This document shows positions 42,286-52,760 of a stretch of DNA of 64,000 nt, piece by piece. Each line of letters opens with the position of its first letter. Within the stretch, counting starts at the first letter, position 1. Below the pieces are notes generated by a model. That model made no database searches and was not told the DNA's origin. It saw only the letters and a list, made by a program, of their open reading frames with translations. Origin of the DNA: Closterium sp. NIES-65 (taxonomy: Eukaryota > Streptophyta > Zygnematophyceae > Desmidiales > Closteriaceae); NCBI GenBank assembly GCA_948144175.1, contig CANXME010002087.1, forward strand, positions 186,001 to 250,000, given 5' to 3'. The translations under genes were made by a program, and so were the position numbers.

Positions 42286-44141
42286 TGGTGCTAGCCTCCG
42301 TGCAGTGCGTCACGCGCTGACTAGCAGGGGTGAACTGGTGGACTCCCCCATCCTGTAGGTCAGCACCACTCACCAAGTTCGTAGAGAACGAGGGGAGGTA
42401 GAGACCCGACAGGGTGCCAGAGGGAGCCGCCGGACACGGGAGGACCGTGGAGAAGCGAGCCAGGACAGGACCCCCAGAGGGGTCAGCCAGGGAAACCGCA
42501 ACCGGCCGACTAAGCGGCGTAAGTGTGGTGCGGTCCCAAAAGAAAGAGCGAGACGCTCCAGAGTCAAGAGTGAAGGTGTGGGAGGCCGAAGCCGACGCAG
42601 TACCTGAGAGCGCAGACGCACTAGTACCTGAAAGAGCAGTCTCACGAGTACCTGAGAGTACAGACGCACTGGCACCTAGAGCAGAAGCCTCACCGGCACC
42701 TGGAGCAGCAGTACCAATGCCCGGGTCGGGCGGGAAACACCGGTAACAGTCACCCTCCTCACTAGTGGTCATAGCATACATGGCAGCAAGGATAGCATCA
42801 AAATCAAGATCAAAGATAGCTACACCAGCCCTAGACAGCTCTCCCCAGCGGGGGATCTCCGCGGCCTCCGGGAACTGCTGACGCCAAGCGTCTGTCAGGC
42901 GGCCAAAGCAGCGCTGAGCGGGGTGGGCACCCCCACACTGCTCTCCAGTGCGGTCGCCAGTGCGGAGAACGTAGGTGCAGGGACCAAAACCCCCACCGCG
43001 CTGACCCTGCGTGTACCACTCACGGAGCTGCTGGGGGGTGAGGACGTCGCGAGAACGTTGCTGCTGCTGCTGCTGTTGGCGCTGACCGCCACCAGTGCCG
43101 CTCCGCTGCGAAGCCCCACTCCGACCACCTCCACCTCCGCCACCCCCGCCTCCGCCTCCACCGCCCCCGCCCCCACCTCCACCGCCGCCACCTCCGCCAC
43201 CTCCGCTACCACCGCCACCGCCGCCGCCACTCCCGCCGCCACCGCTGCCACTAGCACCCCCACCCCCACTACCACCTCCACCGCCACCCCCACTCCCTCC
43301 GCCGCCTCCACCCCCACCGCCACCGCCCCCACTGGCCCCACCCGCTCCCTTGCCCCCCTTGCCCTTGCCAGAGCGGCGTCTCCCGCTAGGGGCAGACGCC
43401 GCACCGACCGACTCAAGACCAACGAGGTCGGCCGCAGCGGCAGAGGCAACAGAGGGCAGGAGAGGGGAAGGAGAACACCCCTCAAAGATGGGGGCGCGGG
43501 GGTCACCTCGAGAGGCTCCTACAGCAACTATGCTCTTCTCTGCTGCAAGAAGGGCCTTCTCGAGGCTGTCGACGGTGAGGGTGGTGGGACAGACCGCAAG
43601 GAAGTGGTCCCGGACTACACGAAGGGAGTCAGGGAGGCGAGTGACTAGGAAGTAGAGAGTGATGTACATGGGGGGGGGGGTTCTTGGCGCAGAAGTCAGC
43701 AGGAAGTGCAGCGCGATAGCGAGTGTCACTAGTGCGGAGGTGCGTGATGAGATCAGCGACAGTGGGAAAGGCGGCATGGTCAGGGAAGAGGAAGGGGAGC
43801 ATGAGGCGGCTCAGTGCAGCAGTGGCAGGGGAGGAGTAGCGTGCAACTACAGCGTCGTACAAGGTCTGAGGACTCTTGTACAGGCTAAAGTGCGCGCGCT
43901 CAGCGGTAGGCAGGTGGCGACGCACAGCAAGACGTGCAGCAGCATCGCGCGTGGCCCACTGAGATCGAACAGTGGCGTCAGCATCAGCAGCAGAGGCAGG
44001 GACACCGCCAGATGTGAGGTCAAAGAGAGACAGACTGTCGGCCCTGTCGCACTGTAAAAACAGCTGCAGGTCGTCGAGCTAGACCTCAAAGTCAATGGCT
44101 CGACCCTCAGCGTCAAAAGTGAGGACAGTGGGTGTAGCCAT
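42286..44141 (-). pseudogene. Gag-protease of the truncated Copia
   Basis: It starts MATPTVLTFDAEGRAIDFEV, then a TAG where the family would have a Trp codon before LDDLQLFLQ. The frame shifts at a C10 run (plus 43671-43681). The Gag core follows (VTRLPDSLRVVRDHFLAV), then about 70 glycines with serines (43370-43140), PQQLREWYTQGQ, a Cys/His block (CTYVLRTGDRTGEQCGGAHPAQRCF) and the protease. This copy shows what the gag of this Copia family looks like and what is missing from Copia-2 and Copia-4. Confidence 0.85.
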
Positions 44142-44229
44142 GACGACGACAGTGGCGCAGTGCAAGCAGTAGGGGAAGGGTACGCAGTGACAGCAGTGCA
44201 GTGCTCACCGGGCAGGGCAGGTCGGGCGG

Positions 44230-45060
44230 CTCAGGAGGAAGGTCGCCAGACGACACGGCCGCTAGGCTGCTCGGCGGCTCGGCTCCCGGGCGACTCGGCT
44301 GCTGTTGGGCGGCTCGGCTGCTGTTGGGCGGCTCGGCTGCCGTTGGGCGGCTCGGCTGCTCCTGGGCGGCTCGGCTGCGGCTGGGCGGCTCGGCTGCTGC
44401 TGGGCGGCTCGGCTGCTGCTGGGCGGCTCGGCTGCTGCTGGGCGGCTCGGCTGCTGCTGGGCGGCTCGGCGGCTCGTCTGCTGCTGGGCGGCTCGGCTGC
44501 CGCTGGGCCGCGTAGGTAGGGCGGCCGGGCCGCGAAGGTAGGGCGGTGGGTGGGCCGCAGGTAGGGCGGCGGGTGGGCCGCAGGCAAGGCGGCGGGTGGG
44601 CCGCAGTTAGGGCGGCGGGACGGCCGCAGGTAGGGCGGCGGACGGCCGCAGGTAGGGCGGCGGGTAGGCCGCAGGTAGGGCGGTGGGACGGCCGCAGGTA
44701 GGGCGGCGGAAGGCCGCAGGTAGGGCGGCGGGTAGGCCGCAAGTAGGGCGGCGGGTAGGCCGCAGGTAGGGCGGCGAGTGGGCCGCAGGTAGGGCGGCGG
44801 GACGGCCGCAGGTAGGGCGGCGGACGGCCGCAGGCAGGGCGGCGGGACGGCCGCAGGTAGGGAAGCGGCGGGGCCGCGTCGAGGAGGCGGCGGGGCCGCG
44901 TCGAGGAGGCGGCGGGGCCGCGTCGAGAAGGCGGCGGGGCCGCGTCGAGGAGGCGGCGGGGCCGCGTCGAGGAGGCGGCGGGGCCGCGTCGAGGAGGCGG
45001 CGGAGCCGCGTCGAGGAGGCGGCGGGGCCGCGAGGGGAAGGGCGACACGGAGGGTCGCGA
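44230..45060 (-). repeat. GC-rich tandem arrays in the leader of the truncated Copia
   Basis: Three repeat types: GCTGCTGGGCGGCTCG (44280-44510), GGCCGCAGGTAGGGCGGCGG (44515-44870) and GGGGCCGCGTCGAGGAGGCG (44870-45040). Here the arrays lie upstream of an existing gag start, so they are leader sequence and not remains of gag. Confidence 0.88.
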
Positions 45061-45272
45061 GAAAAAAGAACGCGCGCCTCGGGGCGCGCTTCGGTGGGCC
45101 CTAGAGAACAGTCCCTAGGATGGGACCTGCTCTGATTCCATGTGAAAATAGAAACGTGAATGAGTTGACTACGAACGAGGTGAGTACAAATAGGAAACCC
45201 TAATTGGGTTGTACCCCCTATGGGATACCCCACTATAGCCTACACAAACAAGTAAGCTACAATGTTCTGACA

Positions 45273-48200
45273 CTGCCCGCATCGTCAGCAATCGACAACA
45301 TCACAGCGACAACTTCGGCCTTCAAGCTCCCAAGTCACTTCAACGCAAGTAAATCCCACGACAAAGATTCAAGCCTCAACGACTCCAACAGGACAACCTG
45401 CACAAGGAGCAAGAAACATCGTCAACTGCATGGCAAAGACAACAGATTCCTGCATTACCGAATCACCGCCGCACTACTCACCAGAAGAACGACTTGACGA
45501 AACCACACCTCGACGCGAGTCACTTCAGCCGAACCCGACATACGCCGCCATCGCTCAAAGCGAGCCATCCGGAAGAGACACTTGGTTCTTGGACAGTTGC
45601 TGCGGACAACACATGTGCTCCTCAAGACGTTTCGTTCAACGCGAGCACCGACTTCAATGAGAAGTCGTCCTCACCGTCGCCAATAATCAGAACCTGCGAA
45701 CAAGACGACAAGGCATAGTACAGCTTCAGTCACGGGAGACGAACGTCGTACTACAAATGTGGAAAGTCCTAATAGCAGAGGGACTCGGCTACAACTTACT
45801 GAGCGTCAGTCAGCTGATGGTGAAAGGCATACACCTGGAAGCCGACAGCACCACCCAGGAGTTCAAACTGTAACACGGGAAGGGCGGCCTCTACATCGGA
45901 AAGGCGGTTCTGAAGAATAACGTCTTTGTCCTTGACTTCGTCCCAGACCTGGGCACCGCAGACAGCGACGCCATCGTGAACTTCGCCAACTGGACGCACC
46001 CTCCAGATCTTGATCCAGACTTCAGCCCGGAAGGCTTCTGGTACTCGCATACCATCCCTGAAACAGAACGAACACGCGCGTTAGCAACAATTCAACATCC
46101 AGCAGCAGCAGAGACAACATCGGCAGCAGCAGAAGCAGCATAGACAACATCGGCAGCAGCAGAACCAGCAGAAACATCATCGGCAGTAGTAGAACCATCG
46201 TCAGCGACACCAGTTCTCGTTGACGAAGCACCACCAACACTCGCACAGCAGCTCAACCCAACTCAACGAGAAGTCCACAGAAGCGCAAACTTCGTCGCCA
46301 GCTTCTACTCCAACTCCGATGCGTATCGACGCTCACCCGGACACCGCGCCTCCGAAGACATCTGGCACGCACGCATGGGACATCCAGGCAACACCATGTC
46401 AAATAATACAATAAGAGCAGGAGTCCTAGACAAGGATTCATTACTACTACCCGACGGCAGAGAACTTCAACGGGCACGAGGAACTTGCCTCACTTGCCCC
46501 GAAGCCGACTTACCACATCGACCGTTTACTCCTCACCACAACCCGAGCGCACCCGCGTACGCACCACTCGAGAAGGTGTACAGCGATATTCTCTTCAATC
46601 GAGAACCAGGACAAGTTACTTACAACTACTCGATAACCTTCATCGACGCCGCCACTCGATACGTCCGGCACCTAAACCTACCCAGCCGTGACATGGCACT
46701 CGCATCGTTCGCCGCCTAGCTACCAGTAGCAGAGAGAGAGTCGGGAGCACAACTGAAAAGCTTCCAGTCAGACGGAGGAGGAGAATACACCTCTCAGCGC
46801 TTCAAGCAGTACCTGGCGGAAAGAGGAATCAAGCAGCTCCTCTCCCTTCCCTACGCCCATCAGCAGCAAGGTGTCGCAGAAAGAATGAAGAGGACTCTGC
46901 AGAACAGCATGTGCAAACTGCTACGTGGCATGCGGCTACCCAACCACCAGTGGCCTACAGCAATGGACCACGCTGTCATGCTGCACAACTTGATGTCGTC
47001 GTCCTCACTTCCGAACAACGCATCACCGCATCTGCTGTGGACAGGGAAACAGGGCAGCACAAAAATGTTACGAGTTTTCGGTTGCATGGTACAGTACCGA
47101 CCCCCAGAAGCACGAGCGGGAAGATTTTCACAACGCGCACAATGGGGACTACACCTCGGCATCGTAAAGAATTACAACGCGTGGAAAATCTTCGACGTCC
47201 ACTCCAAGGAAACAGTAGTAGCACGTGACGTGATCTTCTACGAACGACTCACGCTTCAGACGTACCTCGCCAACTTGCACGAAAATCAGGACCCCACAGG
47301 TGGCTTTCGTGGTGACCGAGCCTTTGCCTCAGCAGCGGACGAAGCAGACTGGGACGAGCAGAACGTCGACAACGCATCAGAAGAAGCCGGACCTCTACCG
47401 TTCTGCTCCGTCAACGTCCCCATGGACGAAGAAAATCCTCGCGAAAGCGCCAACGCCGAAGTCTTCTACCACTTCGCCGACAATGGTTACGTAACACCTG
47501 CGACAGTCAACACCAACGAAGCAGAACGGATAGGGCCAAATCTCGAACCCGACCCAGAAGCGGGAGATGAAGCAGATTATCCCGAGGACACAACACTCCC
47601 CCGCGACTCACAAACTGGACTGCAGATTCTCGGCCTCGTCACCGCAGTCCACGGCAACGCACTTCCTAAAGAGCCTGCGATGGTTCAGAAGGCTCTGGGG
47701 GGGGAACACAGGGAAAAATGGCGTGAAGCCATGGACAGAGAATTAAAGGCGCTGGAGGAACGTAACACCTGGAAAGTCGTTCCCGTAAGCGTGGCAAGGA
47801 ACAAGGCCATCCTCACCGGGAAATGGGTCTTCCGCATCAAAACGAAGGCAGACGGCACATTTGAGAAGTTCAAAGCACGCTGGGTCGTGCGTGGATTCGA
47901 TCAGGAACACGGACGGGACTTCACCGAGACATTCGCCCCGGTTAGCCGACACACTTCACTCCGAATCCTCCTCGCGATCGCCGCCATGAAGAAAACGAAA
48001 CTACGGCAAATCGACGCCGCTAACGCCTTCCTCTACGCACCCGTCGACGCCGAAATCTTCGTCGAACTTCCACATGGTACCCACGGGGAACCTAACCAAG
48101 TCTGTCAGTTACTAAAATCGCTCTACGGAATCAAACAAGCCCCGCGGCTGTGGCAACAGCACCTACACACTCGCCTCACTCGCATCGGATTCCACCAACT

Positions 48201-49188
48201 ACCACACGACCAAGGAATGTATCGACTCACCAAAAACGCCGACTATATCCTGCTGATCGTCTACGTCGACGACCTACTCTACATTGGCTCCACCGACGAC
48301 GTCACCACCTGGTTCAAAGGAGAGCTGAAGAGGGACCTCACACTCACGGTCTCCTCTACCGTCACTCAGTACCTCGGACTCAACATCCGCGAAGAAGAGA
48401 ACGCGATCTATCTCAGCGCCGAAAAGTATGCCGACACTATCGCCAAACGCTTCGCACTCACACCTACTACTATCTCCACGCCATACCGCTACACGGCAGG
48501 GAACGACAAGGGAGGTCCCACTCTACTCAAAACCGCCGGAATACGCGACTACCAGAGAAAGCAGGGCTGCCTTCTCTTTGCGGCCGTCACCTGCCGCCCA
48601 GATCTGTCCTACTCCGCAAGTCAACTCGCCACCTACCTCAAGAAACCCGAAGCAGAACACCTGGCGGAGCTCGACCGCGCACTCCACTACTTCGTAAGCA
48701 CCTCAACGATCGGTCTGACATACCACAAGAATACAACTACACCGACGAAACTAATCGGCTACGTCGACGCCGATCACGCCGGCGACTCAGACAACAGGCG
48801 CTCCCGCACTGGCTACATCTACCGCCTCGAACCTATCGGACCTATCTCCTGGCAATCGAGCAAGCAGGAACTAATTGCTCTCTCCTCAGCTGAAGCAGAA
48901 TATATCGCACTCTGCTCAGCCACCAAGGAAGGACTCTACCTTCGCGAGCTGCTGGAAGAAGCGAATTTAGCCGAGTTACCCAACTTCACTCTGTTCTGCG
49001 ACAACCAATCTGCGATTCGCATCGCCAACAAAAGCGGATTCGCGAACAAAACGAAGCATATCGCTCTGCGATATTTCTTTGTGAAAGACGAGATCGAGAA
49101 AGGGAAACTCGAACTATCCTACTGTTCCACGTCCGAGATGGCAGCCGACTACTTGACCAAGAAGCTCGGAAAACAGAAGTTCGAGTAA
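45273..49188 (+). pseudogene. Copia-3 Gag end and Pol polyprotein with four in-frame stops
   Basis: One frame throughout with stops at 45658 (TGA), 45871 (TAA), 46141 (TAG) and 46717 (TAG). Domains: protease WFLDSCCGQHMCSS (DSC instead of the usual DSG/DSGA), GAG-pre-integrase (IWHARMGHPGNTM, CLTCPEADL), integrase (YSDILFNREPGQ, FQSDGGGEY, QQGVAERMKRTLQ), RT (REAMDRELKALEERNTWKVV to LLIVYVDDLLYIGS, about 47720-48290), RNase H (LIGYVDADHAGDSDNRRS, ALSSAEAEYIAL, TKHIALRYFFVKD), ending at 49188. The altered protease motif and the stops make it inactive, although RT-RNase H is intact from 46885 on. Confidence 0.9.
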
Positions 49189-49250
49189 TGCATGCTGCTG
49201 ACTGGACAAAGCCACGTCACCATCAGCGACACTCCAGAAGCGAAGGGGAG

Positions 49251-49684
49251 TGTTGGGAACAAATAGCCTTAAGCGCTTATGTCGTGTCGAAACTTCAAGA
49301 CACAAGCGAAGCAGCGCAAATCGAAGCACCGGCGAGTCAACCCTCAGAGTTGATGTAACCGCTGGAGGTTACGAGAAAGTCAAAGGTCAGCGACCTTTGA
49401 CTTGACAAATGCAGCGCGACAGCAAGGACACACAACTGACTCGACATTGAGCAGTTGCCCGAGTCGCACTGTATTGAACCACAACAGTAAAGTAGTTACA
49501 ATTATGTCTCTTCATATTCTCTGTACTCATATATATATTCTTGTATCTCTTTGTTTTAATCAACTTACTTTGCCCTCACATACTAGTGCAAGGTGGTTCA
49601 AGGAATTTATTAAAACGCTTCCGCTACTACATCATTTTCTCAGACTTTAACTCTACTAAAGATCCTAGGGCGTTCAGCCCAACA
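49251..49684 (+). repeat. 3' LTR of Copia-3
   Basis: 434 bp, matching the 5' LTR apart from about nine substitutions (roughly 2 per cent). It is older than element A or B but younger than Copia-2 on this measure. Confidence 0.9.
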
Positions 49685-51300
49685 TGGGCTAGGCTGAACA
49701 ATCAGAGTTGGTACAAAAAATTATGCTGAAAATCATATAAATTAGCCATTTTATGCCATTTTACACTATAAAATTCATAGTTTTTCCTGTTTTTTTTCCA
49801 AAAAATTGCTGAAAAATCAGCCCTGGTTCTAAACGAAGTCTGAAATCTCTGCCCTTTTTACCTAAATCAGCCTTTTGCCGCTGACTTCTAAGGCCCTGGT
49901 TCACTCCCTCCTCCTCCCTATCAATCCCCTTCCACGTCGCAAGCAATCCATTTCCAATCGCGATCACTCCCCTTCCCCATCGATAGCTCCCCCTTTCCCC
50001 ACCGCTAGCACTCCCCTTCCCCGTCCCTGTCACTCCCCTTCGCTGTCGCATTCTCTCCTCTTCCCCCTCGCTCGCGTGCACGTTCCCCCCCCATGCGCGC
50101 CCTCCCCTTCCCCCGTCACTATCACTCCCCATCCTCGGCGCGTTCCCTCCCCTTCCCCCTCGCTAGCGTGCCCGCCCCCCCCCCACGCTCGCCCTCCTTT
50201 TCCCCTTCGCAATCACTCCCCTTCCCCATTGCCGTCTCCTCCTTTCCCCCTCAATAGCTCTCCCTCCACCGCTAGCACCCCCCTCCCCCGTCGCTATCAC
50301 TCCCTCCCCGTCACTATCACTTCCCTTCCCCCTCGCGACCATTCCCCCACCCTGTCACTGTCACTCCCCTTCGCTATCTCATTCTCTCCCCTTCCCCCTC
50401 GCTCGTGTGCACGTCCCCCCCCCATTCGCGCCCTCCCTGACCCCCGTCACTATCACTCCCCCTTCTCGTCACGTTCTCTCCCCTTCACCATCACTAGCAC
50501 TCCCCTCAATCGTTGCTTGCAATCCCCTTTACCATCACAATCATTCCCTTCCCCGCTCACTAGCACCCCCATTCCCCCTCGCTATCACACCCCTTCTTCG
50601 TTGCAAGCACTACCCTTCCCCTTCGTGGGCAGTCCCCCTTCCCCTCGCCGTGTACTCCCCTTCCCCGCACTAGCACTCCCCCTCCCCTTCGCAAGCACCC
50701 CCTTTCCCCCTCGCGGGCGGTCCCCTTCCCTATCACTAACACTCCCCTCAATCGTCGCTTGCAATCCCCTTTCCTGTTGCTTTCATCCCCCTTCCCCGTC
50801 ACTATCAATCCCCTTCCCCCCTCGCTAGCACAACCCTTCCCCATCGCTCGTACTCCCCTTCCCAATCACGAACACTCCCCTCAACCGTCGTTTGGAATCC
50901 CCCCTTTCCGTCGCCATTATCCCCCTTCCCCATCACACACACCCCCCTTCACCATCACTAGCACTCCCTTTCTCCCCTTGTATGAACCTCATAGCAACGT
51001 ATTAGCACTCCTCTATCCTTCCTTCCTCAACCCCACTGCCACATATAGCAGTGGTTGTTTTAGCCACGAACAAATACACACCCCCTGGCACCCTTAACTC
51101 GTGACCCTCTCCCCTCTACCACTCCCATCCGCATGTGTGCGTCCCAAAATCTTTTGCGTCCTTCGGCGACGTCTCCCTCTCAGGTAGGTTGCACGCTCTT
51201 GCGCGTGTCTAGCCTTCCTGCCTTGTTGTATCCTGTAATGCAGTGCCATTTTTATGGTGAAGCGGCGGCATGGGCTTCTAGGTATAGTAAAAAAACTCTT
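49685..51300. repeat. pyrimidine-rich minisatellite, right part, and unassigned flank
   Basis: Positions 49890-50990 consist of dozens of imperfect CACTCCCCTTCCCC(N)TCGC units with inserted TTGCAATCCCC and GCTAGCACTC variants. It matches the stretch at 40330-40610. Positions 49690-49890 are A/T-rich without features, and 51000-51300 shows no convincing gene. Long Pro/Ser frames here are repeat artefacts. Confidence 0.75.
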
Positions 51301-51803
51301 TGAGTGGACGAGGTTGGTGAGGTGGTTGACGACGGAGGTGCAACCAGTGCCGCCCCAGGGCTTCGTCTTGTGAGTACGAGCCCGCCCTCTACACTGAGCA
51401 TACGGGATCCACAATTCATTCGTCGCATGCACCAACCAACCCGTATGCCCCCCGTCAGGGTTCTCCCATTGTACAGCTGGTCGTTGAATTATTTTGCCGT
51501 TGCCTACGGAAAGCAGTACGAAGTGTTGGAATAGTGGGTTGCTAATGCGTTGGGCCTGCCATTTGACCGTCAGGAGCAACTTAATATCCATGGGCGCACG
51601 GTTGAATCCGTTATACGTGTTTTTTATGGTGCAAACACGAATGAATCTTGTGATGGAACGGCAATGGAGCCAAAACACCACAGGTTCAGGTGTTACTTTG
51701 ATTACTCGGAGCTCTTGAGCGACCGTATATACAGTCAGGTCACCCTACCATTTATAGTGTATGTGACTATCGGGTCGTTGTATCCAGAGAAGGGTGATGA
51801 GGG

Positions 51804-51934
51804 TGTCAGAACATTATAGCTTATGCTTTTGTGTAGGCTATAGTGGGGTATCCCATAGGGGGTACAACCCAATTAGGGTTAGTACTTGTACCCACTTCAT
51901 TCATAGTTCATTCATTCGCGTTCACTCTTTCACA
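51804..51934 (+). repeat. 5' LTR of Copia-4
   Basis: It runs from TGTCAGAACATTATAG to TCTTTCACA, followed at once by the primer-binding site. Confidence 0.9.
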
Positions 51935-52029
51935 TGGAATCAGAGCAGGTCCCCTCCTAGGGACTGCTCCCAGGGCCCACCGAAGCGCGCCCCGAGGCGC
52001 GCGTTCCTTTTTTTTAGCGACCCTCCGTG

Positions 52030-52760
52030 TCGCCCCTAGCGGCCCGTTACGCCGCCCTTACCTACGCGGCCCCGCCGCCCTTACCTACGCGGCCCCGCCG
52101 CTCTTACCTACGCGGCCCCACCGCCCTTACCTAAGCGGCCCCGCCGCCCTTACGTCGCGGCCCCGCCGCTCTCACGTCGCCGCCCCGCCGCCCTGACGTT
52201 GCGGCCCCGCCGCCCTCACGTTGCGGCCCCGCCGCCCTTACGTCGCGGCCCCGCCGCCCTCACGTCACGGCCCCGCCGCCTCACCTTCGCGGCCTCGCCG
52301 CCCTCACCTTCGCGGCCCCGCCGCCCTCACCTTCGCGGCCCCGCCGCCCTTACCTACGCGGCCCCGCCGCCCTTACCTACGCGGCCTTGCCGCCCTTACC
52401 TACGCGGCCCCGCCGCCCTTACGTCGCGGCCCCGCCGCTCTCACGTCGCGGCCCCGCCGTCTCACCTTCGCGGCCCCGCCGCCCTCACGTAGCGGCCCCG
52501 CCGCCTCACCTTCGCGGCCCCGCCGGTCTCCCCTCCTGCCGAGCCGCCCTAGCAGCCGCCCGCCACGCCGCCCAGTACCGGAGCAGCCGAGCCGCCCAGC
52601 AGCAGCCGCCGGGCCGCCTGGCCGCCGAGCCGCGGCTCAGCCGAGCCACCCAGCAGCAGCCGCAGAGCCGCCGGACCGCCGAGCCGCAGTACAGCCGAGC
52701 CGCCCAGCAGCCGCCGCCGAGCCGCCGAGCCGCAGTACCGCAGGGACGCCCGCACAGGCC
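52030..52760 (+). repeat. GCGGCCCCGCCGCCCTTACG tandem array of Copia-4
   Basis: More than 20 units of about 20-22 bp with variants (CTTACCTAC, CTCACGTC, CTCACCTTC) are followed by GCCGAGCCGCCCAGCAGCAG units. The array occupies the place of leader plus gag plus protease. Confidence 0.9.

Larger units (their letters stand above)
42286..45272 (-). mobile_element. truncated Copia (5' LTR, leader, gag, protease only) nested in Copia-3
   Basis: On the minus strand: 5' LTR (45141-45272, starting TGTGAAAATAG on plus and ending TTCTGACA), primer site TGGAATCAGAGCAGG, GCGC hairpin (about 45070-45090), GC-rich tandem array (about 44230-45060), gag from ATG at 44141, Gly-rich region, Cys/His-rich stretch and protease (FTLDSGASRSFF, about 42560). 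It stops abruptly in the Gag-pre-integrase region (THCTEAST) at 42286. The 3' half is missing, and no second LTR or target duplication is present. Confidence 0.88.
40634..49684 (+). mobile_element. Ty1/copia retrotransposon of a second lineage (Copia-3)
   Basis: The LTRs are 434 bp (40634-41067 and 49251-49684), TGTT(C/G)GG...CCCAACA, with about nine differences. The target duplication is TGGGC (40629-40633 and 49685-49689). The primer-binding region TGGTATGATAGCAGG follows the 5' LTR. A GCGAAGGGGAG polypurine tract precedes the 3' LTR. It contains a truncated Copia of the other family (42286-45272) within gag. Its LTR and Pol are clearly different from the Copia-2 family. Confidence 0.93.

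Noticed and set aside
43095..43655. Poly-Pro plus-strand protein
   Set aside because: It is the complement of the glycine-rich region of the nested gag on the minus strand.
44113..45233. Large Pro/Arg frames in the GC-rich arrays (also 31164-32531 in part and 52199-52818)
   Set aside because: They arise from tandem repeats whose unit length is compatible with an open frame. The true gag start lies after the array at 44141.
49875..50865. Ser/Pro-rich 317-codon frame
   Set aside because: It lies wholly within the CACTCCCCTTCCCC minisatellite and has repeat-driven composition.
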